A stretch of DNA of 34,690 nucleotides, from contig JBDSEG010000233.1 in NCBI GenBank assembly GCA_039920165.1, positions 1 through 34,690 of the forward strand, written 5' to 3'. The stretch's first letter is position 1. The number at the start of each line of letters is the position of its first letter. A model generated the notes under the pieces. The model had not been told where the DNA came from. It saw nothing but the letters and a program-made list of their open reading frames with translations, and made no database searches. Made by a program: the position numbers and the translations under genes. This DNA comes from JBDSEG01 sp039920165. GTDB taxonomy: Bacteria > Pseudomonadota > Gammaproteobacteria > Burkholderiales > Burkholderiaceae_C. Shown here one piece after another: positions 1-7,388 of the stretch.

Positions 1-471
1 CTCGACAAGCAGCGCGAGATCGACATGCGCCGGCGGCTCGACAAGAACGTCAAAATGTATACCGGCGACGACTTCAACTATGCTGAACTGATCGCCGGCG
101 ACGATAAGGGGTTTTCGCACGCGCTGCTCGGCATCTTCGATGCGATCGCGCCCGCCGCGGCGAGCGCACTCGCGGCGCTGAGCGATGGCGATCTTCAAGG
201 CTTCCACGCAGCCTTCGGACCGACCGTGCCGCTGTCGCGCCATATCTTTCAGGCGCCGACGCGCTTCTACAAGACCGGGGTCGTTTTCATGGCCTGGCTA
301 AACGGCCACCAGAATCATTTCGTGATGGTCGGCGGCCAGCAGAGCACGCGCTCGCTGCCGCATCTGTCCGAACTCCTGCGGCTCGCCGATGCGGCCGGGC
401 TGGTCGAGCGACCCGATCTCGCGGCGCAGCGCTGGCGCGCCCTGCTCGCGACGCACGGCATCGACGGATGA
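1..471 (+). CDS. DUF993 family protein (dihydrodipicolinate synthase-like), C-terminal part
   Basis: The reading frame is open from the first base, so the gene starts upstream and only its last 156 residues are visible; the ATG at 25 is internal. The C-terminal stretch with YKTGVVFMAWLNGHQNHF, followed by a VGGQQSTRSLPHL segment and a helical end (LADAAGLVE...RWRALLATHGI), is what I recall of DUF993, a TIM-barrel family related to dihydrodipicolinate synthase/N-acetylneuraminate lyase. Members are presumed aldolases or lyases in sugar catabolism, but their reaction is not established. The gene ends 27 bp before a sugar phosphate isomerase/epimerase on the same strand, a pairing I associate with this family, which supports a shared operon. 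The Schiff-base lysine region lies outside the window. Family assignment is fairly sure; substrate unknown. Confidence 0.75.
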   Translation, partial: LDKQREIDMRRRLDKNVKMYTGDDFNYAELIAGDDKGFSHALLGIFDAIAPAAASALAALSDGDLQGFHAAFGPTVPLSRHIFQAPTRFYKTGVVFMAWLNGHQNHFVMVGGQQSTRSLPHLSELLRLADAAGLVERPDLAAQRWRALLATHGIDG

Positions 472-498
472 CACGCGTCTGACCGCGGCGCCGCACCG

Positions 499-1395
499 AT
501 GCGCGATTTTTCGCAAGATCACCGCTGGCTGTCGATCAATACCGCGACGGTGCGCGCGCAGTGGCCGCTGGATCGCATCGTCGACGAGTGTGCGCGTCGC
601 GAAATCCGCGCCATCTCGCCGTGGCGCGACCAGGTCGCCGCGCTCGGCATCGAACGCCTCGCGAAGCAGCTGCGCGAGACCGGCATCGCGCTGTCGGGCT
701 ACTGCCGCGGGGGGATGTTCCCGGCGGCCGACGTCGCGGGCCGGCAAGCGGCGCTGGACGACAACCGGCGCGCCGTCGACGAGGCGCGGTTACTCGACAG
801 CGCGTGCCTTGTGATGGTGGTCGGCGGCCTGCCCGGTGCGCTCGCCGGTGTTCCCGTACACAAGGACATCGCCGCAGCGCGCAGCGAGGTTCGCGACAGC
901 CTCGCAGCCACGCTCGAGTACGCGCGCCACGTTGGCATGCCGCTCGCCATCGAGCCGCTGCACCCGATGTACGCAGCCGACCGCGCCTGCATCAATACGC
1001 TCGAACAAGCGCTCGATCTGTGCGATGCGCTCGATCCGCAAGGCCAGCGCGCGCTGGGCGTCGAAGGCAGTCAACGCACCGCCCTGGGCGTCGCGGTGGA
1101 CGTCTACCATGTGTGGTGGGACCCGAAGCTGCAGGCGCAGATCACGCGCGCCGGCGCGAAGCGGCTGCTCGCCTTGCATGTGTGCGACTGGCGGCTGCCC
1201 ACGCGCGACCTGCTGAACGACCGCGGCATGATGGGCGACGGCGTGATCGATATCCCGCGCATCCGCGGCTGGATGGAAGCCGGCGGCTATGCCGGCTACA
1301 GCGAGGTCGAGATCTTCTCGGCGCTCGACTGGTGGCAGCGGCCCGGTGAAGAAGTGCTGGAGACCTGCATCGCGCGCCATCGCAGCGCCGTGTGA
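499..1395 (+). CDS. Sugar phosphate isomerase/epimerase (AP endonuclease 2-like TIM barrel)
   Basis: This 298-residue protein has the length and layout of the xylose-isomerase-like TIM-barrel superfamily, whose members interconvert sugars or sugar derivatives using a divalent metal. Candidate metal ligands sit at strand ends in the usual order: E152 in AIEPLHP, D201 in VDVYHVWWD, H227 in LHVCDW and E271 in SEVEIF. A phosphate- or substrate-binding basic patch is not obvious. The ATG at 499 is the first start after the preceding stop at 471 and gives a normal N-terminus (MRDFSQDHRWLSINTATV). It is probably co-transcribed with the DUF993 gene upstream, so the two likely act on the same carbohydrate. 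Superfamily is confident; the specific sugar cannot be told from sequence. Confidence 0.85.
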   Translation: MRDFSQDHRWLSINTATVRAQWPLDRIVDECARREIRAISPWRDQVAALGIERLAKQLRETGIALSGYCRGGMFPAADVAGRQAALDDNRRAVDEARLLDSACLVMVVGGLPGALAGVPVHKDIAAARSEVRDSLAATLEYARHVGMPLAIEPLHPMYAADRACINTLEQALDLCDALDPQGQRALGVEGSQRTALGVAVDVYHVWWDPKLQAQITRAGAKRLLALHVCDWRLPTRDLLNDRGMMGDGVIDIPRIRGWMEAGGYAGYSEVEIFSALDWWQRPGEEVLETCIARHRSAV

Positions 1396-1911
1396 GCGCG
1401 AGGCTGCCGTCCGACGCACCCTTAAGGCCGGCGCCCGCTTCTGCACACGGACGCACTGCGAACGGCGCCCGTCCCGGCCGCAACGGCATGGCGATTCGAC
1501 TGGAACCCTGAAGACTTTCGATGCCGAAGTCGCCCGCGCGCAGCTTTTCCGCGACCGCCGGAGCCGCCGGCGAATTTCGCCCCCTACCCGGGTGCGCGCT
1601 GCACTGCGGCCGCTCCAGGCGTGGCCATCTCCTTGTCCAGCGCGGCCAGCACTTCGGAGTAAAGCCGGATCGTCGACTCGACCGTCACGCCCTTGCGCTG
1701 GCCAATCAATGCCGCCACGAGAATGGCCGCCGGTTGGTACAACTGTTCGTTCATGGCGATGCCCTGGGTGCTGCGGTTGATGAGGAGCGCCCGAGTATGG
1801 ACCGCCCGCCGCGCCGAGACGCCCTCTTAACCTGCGCGGGACAGCGTACAACGCCAAACGGCCGGCACGCCTTCACGGCAAAGCCGCCGACCGCCTTTTC
1901 AAAGGATCTTG
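1396..1911. other. Gene-poor interval between sugar operon and dehydrogenase
   Basis: About 515 bp separate the isomerase stop from the next plus-strand start. The longer frames crossing it are compositional: arginine-rich, repetitive translations without recognisable domains. The only stretch resembling a real protein is a 56-residue minus-strand frame at 1584-1754, listed separately. I see no tRNA, no clear terminator with a U-tract, and no convincing sigma-70 promoter. A plausible ribosome binding site (AAAGGA, 1901-1906) precedes the next gene. Confidence 0.5.
1584..1754 (-). CDS. Possible small hypothetical protein, 56 aa
   Basis: On the minus strand an ATG at 1754 opens a 56-codon frame ending with TAG at 1584-1586. 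It reads MNEQLYQPAAILVAALIGQ, then RKGVTVESTIRLYSEVLA, then a short alanine-rich tail. Unlike the shadow frames around it, its composition is protein-like: a hydrophobic helix, an amphipathic helix, few Arg/Pro runs. An AGGG stands about 8 nt before the ATG and could serve as a ribosome binding site. I do not recognise the family. It lies alone in an otherwise empty interval, on the opposite strand to both neighbours. It could be a genuine small protein or the remnant of a larger gene. Confidence 0.5.
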   Translation of the reverse strand: MNEQLYQPAAILVAALIGQRKGVTVESTIRLYSEVLAALDKEMATPGAAAVQRAPG

Positions 1912-2895
1912 ATGACGACGATGAAGTCCTATTCGCTGCGGGTCGAAGGCATGCAGGTCGTGACGCAGATGGGCGAGGCCGCTGTGCCCGTGCCAGGCCC
2001 CGGCCAGGTGCTGGTGAAGATGCTCGCCGCCGGCTTGAACCGCGGCGAGTTCATCCCGGGTGGGCTGATCAAGGGCGGCGCATCCAAGCCGGCCGGCATC
2101 GAAGGTGCCGGCAAAATTGTCGCGCTCGGCGCGAACGTCGGCGGATTGGAAGTGGGCCAGCGCGTGATGGGCCGCTGCGCAGGCGCCTTCTCCGAGTATG
2201 CGGTGATGGATGCCCGCGAGGCCATGCCCGTCCCGGCAGGCTTGTCGATGGAGGCCGCTGCCGCTGTGCCGCTGACCTTCCTCGTCGTGCACGACATGCT
2301 GGTGCTGCAGGGCCGCCTCGAGCCCGGCGAATGGCTGCTGGTGCTGGGTGCCTCGTCGGGCGTCGGGGTGGCGTCGCTGCAGGCCGGAAAGTCGCTGGGC
2401 GCGCGCGTCATCGGCACGTCGGGCTCGCTCGAAAAACTTGCCCGGCTGAAGGAACTGGGGCTCGACGTCGGGCTGCACACGCGCGGCCCCGACTTCGCGG
2501 CGGCGGTCATGGATGCCACCGGCGACCACGGCGCCGATCTGATCGTCAATACCGTCGGCGGCACGCTGTTCGCGGAAGGTCTGCGCTGCGCCGCCTTCGA
2601 GGGACGCCTGGCCACCGTCGGCTACGTCGACCACACGCTCACGGCGCAGATCGATATCCAGGCGCTGCACGTCAAGCGGTTGACGCTGTTCGGTGTCTCC
2701 AACAAGCTGCGCAGCGCCGACCAGAAGGCGGCCGGCGTGCCGGCCTTCCGCGCCGACATGCTGCCGGCCATCGCCGATGGGCGCATCCGTCCGCTGGTCG
2801 ACCGGGTCTTTCCTTTCGACCAGCTGCCGGCAGCGCAGGCCTGCATGGAAGAGAACCGCCACCTCGGCAAGATCGTGCTGCAGATTGCCGCGTGA
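1912..2895 (+). CDS. Zinc-less quinone oxidoreductase-type alcohol dehydrogenase superfamily protein
   Basis: A 327-residue medium-chain dehydrogenase/reductase. The N-terminal GroES-like half carries VPGPGQVLVKMLAAGLNRGE and lacks the CxxCxxC structural zinc site and the catalytic Cys, as in NADPH:quinone oxidoreductases. The nucleotide-binding half shows the motif LGASSGVGVASLQ followed by the AKSLGARVIGT-type beta-alpha-beta segment, and the C-terminus ends with the family's HLGKIVLQI. It probably reduces a quinone or enone with NAD(P)H. I chose the ATG at 1912 because AAAGGA ends six bases before it; a TTG directly in front is less likely. It lies 19 bp upstream of a Bug solute-binding protein, so the two are probably one operon, perhaps controlled by the LysR gene downstream. 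Family confident, substrate unknown. Confidence 0.88.
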   Translation: MTTMKSYSLRVEGMQVVTQMGEAAVPVPGPGQVLVKMLAAGLNRGEFIPGGLIKGGASKPAGIEGAGKIVALGANVGGLEVGQRVMGRCAGAFSEYAVMDAREAMPVPAGLSMEAAAAVPLTFLVVHDMLVLQGRLEPGEWLLVLGASSGVGVASLQAGKSLGARVIGTSGSLEKLARLKELGLDVGLHTRGPDFAAAVMDATGDHGADLIVNTVGGTLFAEGLRCAAFEGRLATVGYVDHTLTAQIDIQALHVKRLTLFGVSNKLRSADQKAAGVPAFRADMLPAIADGRIRPLVDRVFPFDQLPAAQACMEENRHLGKIVLQIAA

Positions 2896-2914
2896 ACGCA
2901 GGACCGAAACAACC

Positions 2915-3913
2915 ATGGAACACACCACGATGACGACGACGATGATGAAGGCGCTGGCCGCCACTGCCGGGGCGCTCGGCCTGCTGCTCGGCGCCAACCC
3001 GGCCACAGGGCAGGCGTGGCCCGCGGCCAGGCCGATCCGCCTGGTCATCGGCTTCGCGCCCGGTGGTGCTGCCGACTATGTCGCGCGCACGATCAGCGAG
3101 CCACTCGCCAAGGCGCTGGGCCAGTCGGTGGTGGTCGAGAACCGCGCGGGCGCGGGCAGCAGCTTGGCCGCCGACCACGTGTCGAAATCGCCGGCCGACG
3201 GCTACACGCTGCTGATCGCCAGCCCCAGCAGCGTTTCGGTCAACCCCACGCTGAACCCGAAACTCACCTACATGAAAGATCTGGCGCCGTTGACGCTGCT
3301 CACGTCGTCGCCGCTGGTGCTCGCGGTGAATCCGGCGAGCGGCATCAATTCGATGCAGGAACTGATCGCGCTGGCCAGATCGAAGCCCGGCTCGCTCAAC
3401 TACACGACCTCCGGCAACGGCTCGGCACCCCACCTGGGCGCCGCTCACTTCAGCACCGTGGCCGGCGTCGAGATGGTGCACATCCCGTACAAGGGCGGCG
3501 CACCCGCCATCGCCGCCGTCGTCGCCGGCGACGGGCAGCTGACCTTCGGCACGCCGCCTTCCGTGCTGCCGATGGTCCAGGCCGGGCGCCTGAAGGCACT
3601 GGCCGTGACGAGCCTGAACCGGACAGCGCTGGTGCCCAATGTTCCGGGTACCATCGAAGCCGGCCTGCCGGGCTTCAGCCTGTCGTTCTGGTACGGCTTC
3701 TTCGTGCCGGCTGGAACGCCCCCCGATATCTCGAAGAAGCTCTTCGACACAACGCAAGCAGTGATGCAACGCCCCGAGATCAAGGCCGCGCTCGCGCGCG
3801 AAGGCGCCGAGGTCGCGATGTCCAAATCGCCCGAGGAGTTCGCGAGCTTCCTGGTCGACGACAACCGCTTCTGGGCCAAGCTCGTGAAGGATTCGGGGGT
3901 CAAGGCGGAATAA
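2915..3913 (+). CDS. Tripartite tricarboxylate transporter substrate-binding protein (Bug/TctC family)
   Basis: A 332-residue periplasmic solute-binding protein. The N-terminus has a Sec signal peptide (MMKALAATAGALGLLLG, cleavage probably after ATGQA), then the hallmark PIRLVIGFAPGGAADYVAR that opens Bug proteins, ENRAGAGSSLAADHV, the YTLLIASPSS segment and IPYKGGAPAIAAVVAGDGQLTF. Bug proteins bind carboxylates and are greatly expanded in Burkholderiales, often far from any tctA/tctB membrane genes; none is seen here. The start is uncertain between ATGs at 2915, 2930, 2942 and 2945; 2915 has a weak GGA upstream. It follows the dehydrogenase gene by 19 bp. Ligand cannot be read from sequence. 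Confidence 0.9.
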   Translation: MEHTTMTTTMMKALAATAGALGLLLGANPATGQAWPAARPIRLVIGFAPGGAADYVARTISEPLAKALGQSVVVENRAGAGSSLAADHVSKSPADGYTLLIASPSSVSVNPTLNPKLTYMKDLAPLTLLTSSPLVLAVNPASGINSMQELIALARSKPGSLNYTTSGNGSAPHLGAAHFSTVAGVEMVHIPYKGGAPAIAAVVAGDGQLTFGTPPSVLPMVQAGRLKALAVTSLNRTALVPNVPGTIEAGLPGFSLSFWYGFFVPAGTPPDISKKLFDTTQAVMQRPEIKAALAREGAEVAMSKSPEEFASFLVDDNRFWAKLVKDSGVKAE

Positions 3914-3963
3914 CGCGCTGCTGTCCTGGACCCAGGTGGGAATCGCGGCCGCGCGGCGCGCAG

Positions 3964-4923
3964 TCAGCCGTCCTGCGCGGCGTTGACTGCATTGGCCAAA
4001 GCCGGCCCGAATGCCCGCAGCAGCACCTTCACACGCGTCGCCTCCTTCAGCTCCGGGTGCGTGATCAGCCACAGCGGCGTCTGCAGCGCGGCGATCGGCG
4101 GTGACAGCGGTTGCAGGCCATCGAGGCGCGCTTCGACGAAGGCGGGCAACAAGGCGATGCCCAGCCCCGAGCGCACCATGGTCGCCGCATGGCTGAAATT
4201 GTCGACCCGCAGCACCACACTCGAGTCGGGCACCTCGCGGGCCAGCCAGCGGTCGAACTTGCCGTCGCCGGCGTCGCGCTCGAAGCTGATCCAGCGGCGC
4301 TCGCCGGTCAGCTCGCTCACCGCGCGCAGCGGCAGCTTCGCACCGCCGCGCGGTGGTCCGTAGATCCGAAAGCGCAGGTTCGCCAACCGGCGGCCGACCA
4401 GCCAGGCGGGCACACTGTCGGCGATTCGGATCGCCACCTCCGCCTCGCGCCGGCGCAGGCTGACATGTTCCCGCGACGCCGCCAGTTCGATCTGAATCTC
4501 CGGAAATGCCGAGCCGAATTGCGCCAGCGCCGGCGCCATCAGGTGCTCGATGACGATGGGTGCAGCGCTGACGCGGACCTCGCCTCGCGGGCGCAGATCC
4601 TGGCCGCAGATGCGGGTCTCGGCGGCAACCGCCAGGGTCTCGAAACCCCGCGCGACTTCGACGATCTCGGCTCCCGCGGCCGTCGTCGTGTACTGGCCGC
4701 GCGTGCGCTCGAACATGCGCGTCTTCAAGCGGTGCTCGATCTGGTCGAGCTTGCGCAACAGCGTCGAGTGGGTCATTCCGAGCGCAGTGCAAGCGCGCGC
4801 CACGCTGCCGTGCTGCGCAACCACAAGCACGGTGTGAAAGTCGGTCCAGGCGAGCTGCGGTCGGCCGCCAGCAACCCGCAGACTTCCGACATCGGTGCCG
4901 GCAGCGCTGACTACGTTTTTCAT
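3964..4923 (-). CDS. LysR-family transcriptional regulator
   Basis: A LysR-type regulator of 319 residues from the start chosen here. The winged helix-turn-helix lies at about residues 27-85 (WTDFHTVLVVAQHGSVARA, then ALGMTHSTLLRKLDQIEHRL and LFERTRG-like FERTRGQY), followed by a periplasmic-binding-protein-like effector domain beginning near RPRGEVRVSAAP. The frame extends to an ATG at 4965, but those 14 extra codons use ATA, AGT, TGT and TTT, rare in this DNA, and lie in an AT-rich patch holding a candidate -10 (TAAAAT, 4952-4957). I therefore prefer the ATG at 4923. The gene converges on the dehydrogenase/Bug pair (50 bp between stops) and is divergent from the gene at 5050. Likely target is one of these neighbours. 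Confidence 0.88.
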   Translation of the reverse strand: MKNVVSAAGTDVGSLRVAGGRPQLAWTDFHTVLVVAQHGSVARACTALGMTHSTLLRKLDQIEHRLKTRMFERTRGQYTTTAAGAEIVEVARGFETLAVAAETRICGQDLRPRGEVRVSAAPIVIEHLMAPALAQFGSAFPEIQIELAASREHVSLRRREAEVAIRIADSVPAWLVGRRLANLRFRIYGPPRGGAKLPLRAVSELTGERRWISFERDAGDGKFDRWLAREVPDSSVVLRVDNFSHAATMVRSGLGIALLPAFVEARLDGLQPLSPPIAALQTPLWLITHPELKEATRVKVLLRAFGPALANAVNAAQDG

Positions 4924-5049
4924 TTTTGCAAACTGCGATTCACATATTTGGATTTTACTTTGCATCCTTGATTACCCATACTCGATGGAATGCGTGTTGC
5001 AACCGGCAGCACGCCGGGCAGGACCCCAGCGGAACCCGAGGAACGGTAG
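4924..5049. promoter_or_regulatory. Divergent promoter region, LysR gene / trehalose operon
   Basis: An AT-rich patch (about 4915-4982) in otherwise GC-rich DNA. For the plus strand TTTACT (4954-4959), a 17-bp spacer and CATACT (4977-4982) could be a weak sigma-70 promoter, giving a leader of about 60 nt before the ATG at 5050, which has GAGGA as ribosome binding site. For the minus strand TAAAAT (4952-4957) is a candidate -10 for the LysR gene. No clear LysR T-N11-A palindrome was identified. Elements were found by eye. Confidence 0.35.
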
Positions 5050-5331
5050 ATGAATGATTCGACTTCGACGCCACCCGGCCTCGGGCTGGAAGGCGTGGAT
5101 GCGGCAACCCTGGCCGAACTGCTGCGCCGCCTGCGCGACATCGACCAAAGCTACCGCGTCGCAGCCGAGAAGATGGGGCAGCTGTATATGTTCGCCGACG
5201 GCAGCCGGGCGGCAGCGTTGACGCGAAGCCTCGATCAACCGATGCGCAACGCGTCGCAGAACGAGCAGGCGTTTGCGGCCTTGCTCGACGAATTGCAGAT
5301 GCTTGCCGAAGTGCCGGCCCGAAGACGCTGA
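5050..5331 (+). CDS. Hypothetical protein, 93 aa, first gene before glgB
   Basis: A small soluble protein of 93 residues that I do not recognise. The start is well supported: GAGGA seven bases before the ATG. Composition is protein-like and mostly helical, with LDAATLAELLRRLRDIDQSY-type amphipathic helices, a middle YRVAAEKMGQLYMFADGSR and a second helix pair ending LLDELQMLAEVP. There is no signal peptide, membrane segment or cysteine pair. It stands 101 bp upstream of glgB on the same strand and may be the first gene of the trehalose/glucan operon, or an independent gene. A regulatory or binding role is only a guess. Confidence 0.65.
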   Translation: MNDSTSTPPGLGLEGVDAATLAELLRRLRDIDQSYRVAAEKMGQLYMFADGSRAAALTRSLDQPMRNASQNEQAFAALLDELQMLAEVPARRR

Positions 5332-5432
5332 GTCGGCGCGGCGCGATCGGCCATCGGCCGCGCGCCGCTGCTCCCATCCGCCTGCAACCGGGTCGCGAGC
5401 CGCCCGGGTGCGCCAACCGACAGGACCCGCAC

Positions 5433-7388
5433 GTGACTCCGAAGAAAACCGCCATCCACCGCGCACGAACCGCCGCCCCGAAACGCCGGACTGCGCCCGC
5501 CCCAGCCCCATCGCTGGGTCAACTCGACATCCACCTGATGCGCGAAGGCACGCACGCGCGCCTGTACCGGCAACTCGGCTGCCAACTCGCGGACGGGACG
5601 GCGCGCTTCGCGGTCTGGGCACCGAACGCGCAGGCCGTGTCGGTCATCGGCGACTTCAACGACTGGCGCGCCGAAGCGCATCCGGCGCAGCCGCGTCCGG
5701 ACGGCTCGGGCGTCTGGGAGGTCGAGATCGCGGGCGTCGTCCGGGGGCAGAAATACAAATATGCGATCGAGGCGCAAGACGGCGAACGGCTCGAGAAGGC
5801 CGACCCGTTCGCCCGCTTCGCCGAGTTGCCGCCGGCTACCGCCTCGATCGTCTGGGGCAGTCCCGAGTTCGCCTGGGGCGACGACAGTTGGATGCAGCAG
5901 CGCGCCGGCCGCAACGCGCTCGACGCACCCATGTCGGTCTACGAGATGCACCTCGGTTCGTGGCGGCGCAGCGCCGACGGCACGATGCACGACTACCGCA
6001 CGCTGGCGCCGCTGCTGGCCGACTACCTGACCCGGCTGAACTTCACGCATGTCGAACTGATGCCGGTCACCGAGCACCCGTTCTACGGCTCCTGGGGCTA
6101 CCAGACGACGGGCTATTTCGCGCCGACCGCGCGCTACGGAACGCCCGAGGATTTCAAGTTCTTCATCGATACGCTGCACCGTGCCGGCATCGCCGTGATC
6201 CTTGACTGGGTCCCTTCGCATTTCCCGGCCGACGCGCACGGACTGGCCCGCTTCGACGGCACGCACCTGTACGAACATGCCGATCCGCGCCAGGGCTTCC
6301 ACCCCGAATGGAACTCGTCGATCTTCAACTACGGCCGCAACGAGGTGCGCGCCTTCCTGCTGTCGAGCGCCCTCTTCTGGCTCGACGAGTTCCATATCGA
6401 CGCGCTGCGGGTCGATGCCGTGGCCTCCATGCTGTATCTCGACTACGCGCGCAAGCAAGGCGAGTGGATTCCGAACCGCCATGGCGGGCGTGAGAACCTG
6501 GAGGCGATCTCGTTCCTGCAGATGCTGAACCAGATGGCCTATCGCGACCACCCGGGCGTGCAGGTAATTGCCGAGGAGTCGACCGCGTGGCCGCAGGTGT
6601 CACGGCCGACAGACTCGGGCGGTCTGGGTTTCGGCATGAAATGGAATATGGGCTGGATGCACGACACGTTGAAGTACATGCACGAGGACCCGGTGAATCG
6701 GCGCTGGCATCAAGGCACGCTGACCTTCTCGATGGTTTATGCCTTCACCGAGAATTTCATGCTGCCGCTATCGCACGACGAAGTCGTCTACGGCAAGGGT
6801 TCGCTGATCAACAAGATGCCCGGCGACGAATGGCAGCAGTTCGCCAACCTGCGCCTTCTGCTGGGCCACATGTGGTCGCACCCGGGCAAGAAGCTGCTGT
6901 TCATGGGCGGCGAATTCGGGCAGCGCGCCGAATGGGGCCACGACGGTGCGCTCGACTGGCGCGCACTCGAGCAACCGCTGCACCGCGGTCTGCAGCGCTG
7001 GGTCGAAGACCTGAACAAGCTGTACCGCAACAAGCCGGCGCTGCATGCGCTCGACTTCGATCCCGCCGGCTTCGAATGGATCAGCGCCGACGACGCTGAG
7101 CACAGCGTGCTGGTGTTCCTGCGCCGCGCGCGCAGCGGCCCGCCGGTGCTGGTGGTGGCCAATTTCACGCCGGTGCCACGCGAGAATTTCCTGGTCGGCG
7201 TGCCCTCGTCCGGGCGCTGGAACGAACTGCTCAACAGCGACGCCACTCTGTACGGTGGCAGCGGGATCGGCAACCTCAGCCAGACGCAGACGGTGCCGGT
7301 GACCGCGCACGGCCGCTTCCAGGCCCTGAATTTGCGGCTGCCGCCGCTGGGCATCCTGATCCTGGAACCCCAAGAAGGCGCAGCATGA
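5433..7388 (+). CDS. glgB: 1,4-alpha-glucan branching enzyme
   Basis: GlgB cuts alpha-1,4 glucan chains and re-attaches them in alpha-1,6 linkage. The 651-residue protein has one N-terminal CBM48/E-set domain (about residues 40-140, FAVWAPNAQAVSVIGDFNDW) and a GH13 catalytic domain. Branching-enzyme signatures are GSWGYQTTGYFAPTARYGTP, VILDWVPSHFPADAHGL, nucleophile D328 in DALRVDAVASM, the acid/base pair E381/E382 in IAEEST, and D449 in LSHDEVVYGKGS. It is shorter than enteric GlgB (about 730) because it has no extra N-terminal domain. The start is GTG at 5433 with AGGA upstream. Its stop overlaps the glgE start by 4 nt (ATGA), so they are translationally coupled. Here it would branch the polymer made by GlgE. 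Confidence 0.96.
   Translation: MTPKKTAIHRARTAAPKRRTAPAPAPSLGQLDIHLMREGTHARLYRQLGCQLADGTARFAVWAPNAQAVSVIGDFNDWRAEAHPAQPRPDGSGVWEVEIAGVVRGQKYKYAIEAQDGERLEKADPFARFAELPPATASIVWGSPEFAWGDDSWMQQRAGRNALDAPMSVYEMHLGSWRRSADGTMHDYRTLAPLLADYLTRLNFTHVELMPVTEHPFYGSWGYQTTGYFAPTARYGTPEDFKFFIDTLHRAGIAVILDWVPSHFPADAHGLARFDGTHLYEHADPRQGFHPEWNSSIFNYGRNEVRAFLLSSALFWLDEFHIDALRVDAVASMLYLDYARKQGEWIPNRHGGRENLEAISFLQMLNQMAYRDHPGVQVIAEESTAWPQVSRPTDSGGLGFGMKWNMGWMHDTLKYMHEDPVNRRWHQGTLTFSMVYAFTENFMLPLSHDEVVYGKGSLINKMPGDEWQQFANLRLLLGHMWSHPGKKLLFMGGEFGQRAEWGHDGALDWRALEQPLHRGLQRWVEDLNKLYRNKPALHALDFDPAGFEWISADDAEHSVLVFLRRARSGPPVLVVANFTPVPRENFLVGVPSSGRWNELLNSDATLYGGSGIGNLSQTQTVPVTAHGRFQALNLRLPPLGILILEPQEGAA

Noticed and set aside
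198..241. VDRD in place of VEQN in LivF as a sign of a dead ATPase
   Set aside because: The coordinates here do not apply to livF (22527-23252); the point itself was dropped because LivF proteins commonly lack the switch histidine and Walker A, B and signature are intact.
3925..3936. CCTGG-AC-CCAGG palindrome between the convergent Bug and LysR genes
   Set aside because: Only five base pairs with a two-base loop and no U-tract; too weak for a terminator call.
2672..4792. 706-codon minus-strand frame across the dehydrogenase, Bug protein and LysR genes
   Set aside because: It spans three well-supported genes in other frames and has no recognisable domain.
4924..4965. Longer start for the LysR regulator at 4965
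   Set aside because: The extra 14 codons are AT-rich with codons rare here and overlap a likely promoter; AAGG abuts the ATG with no spacing.
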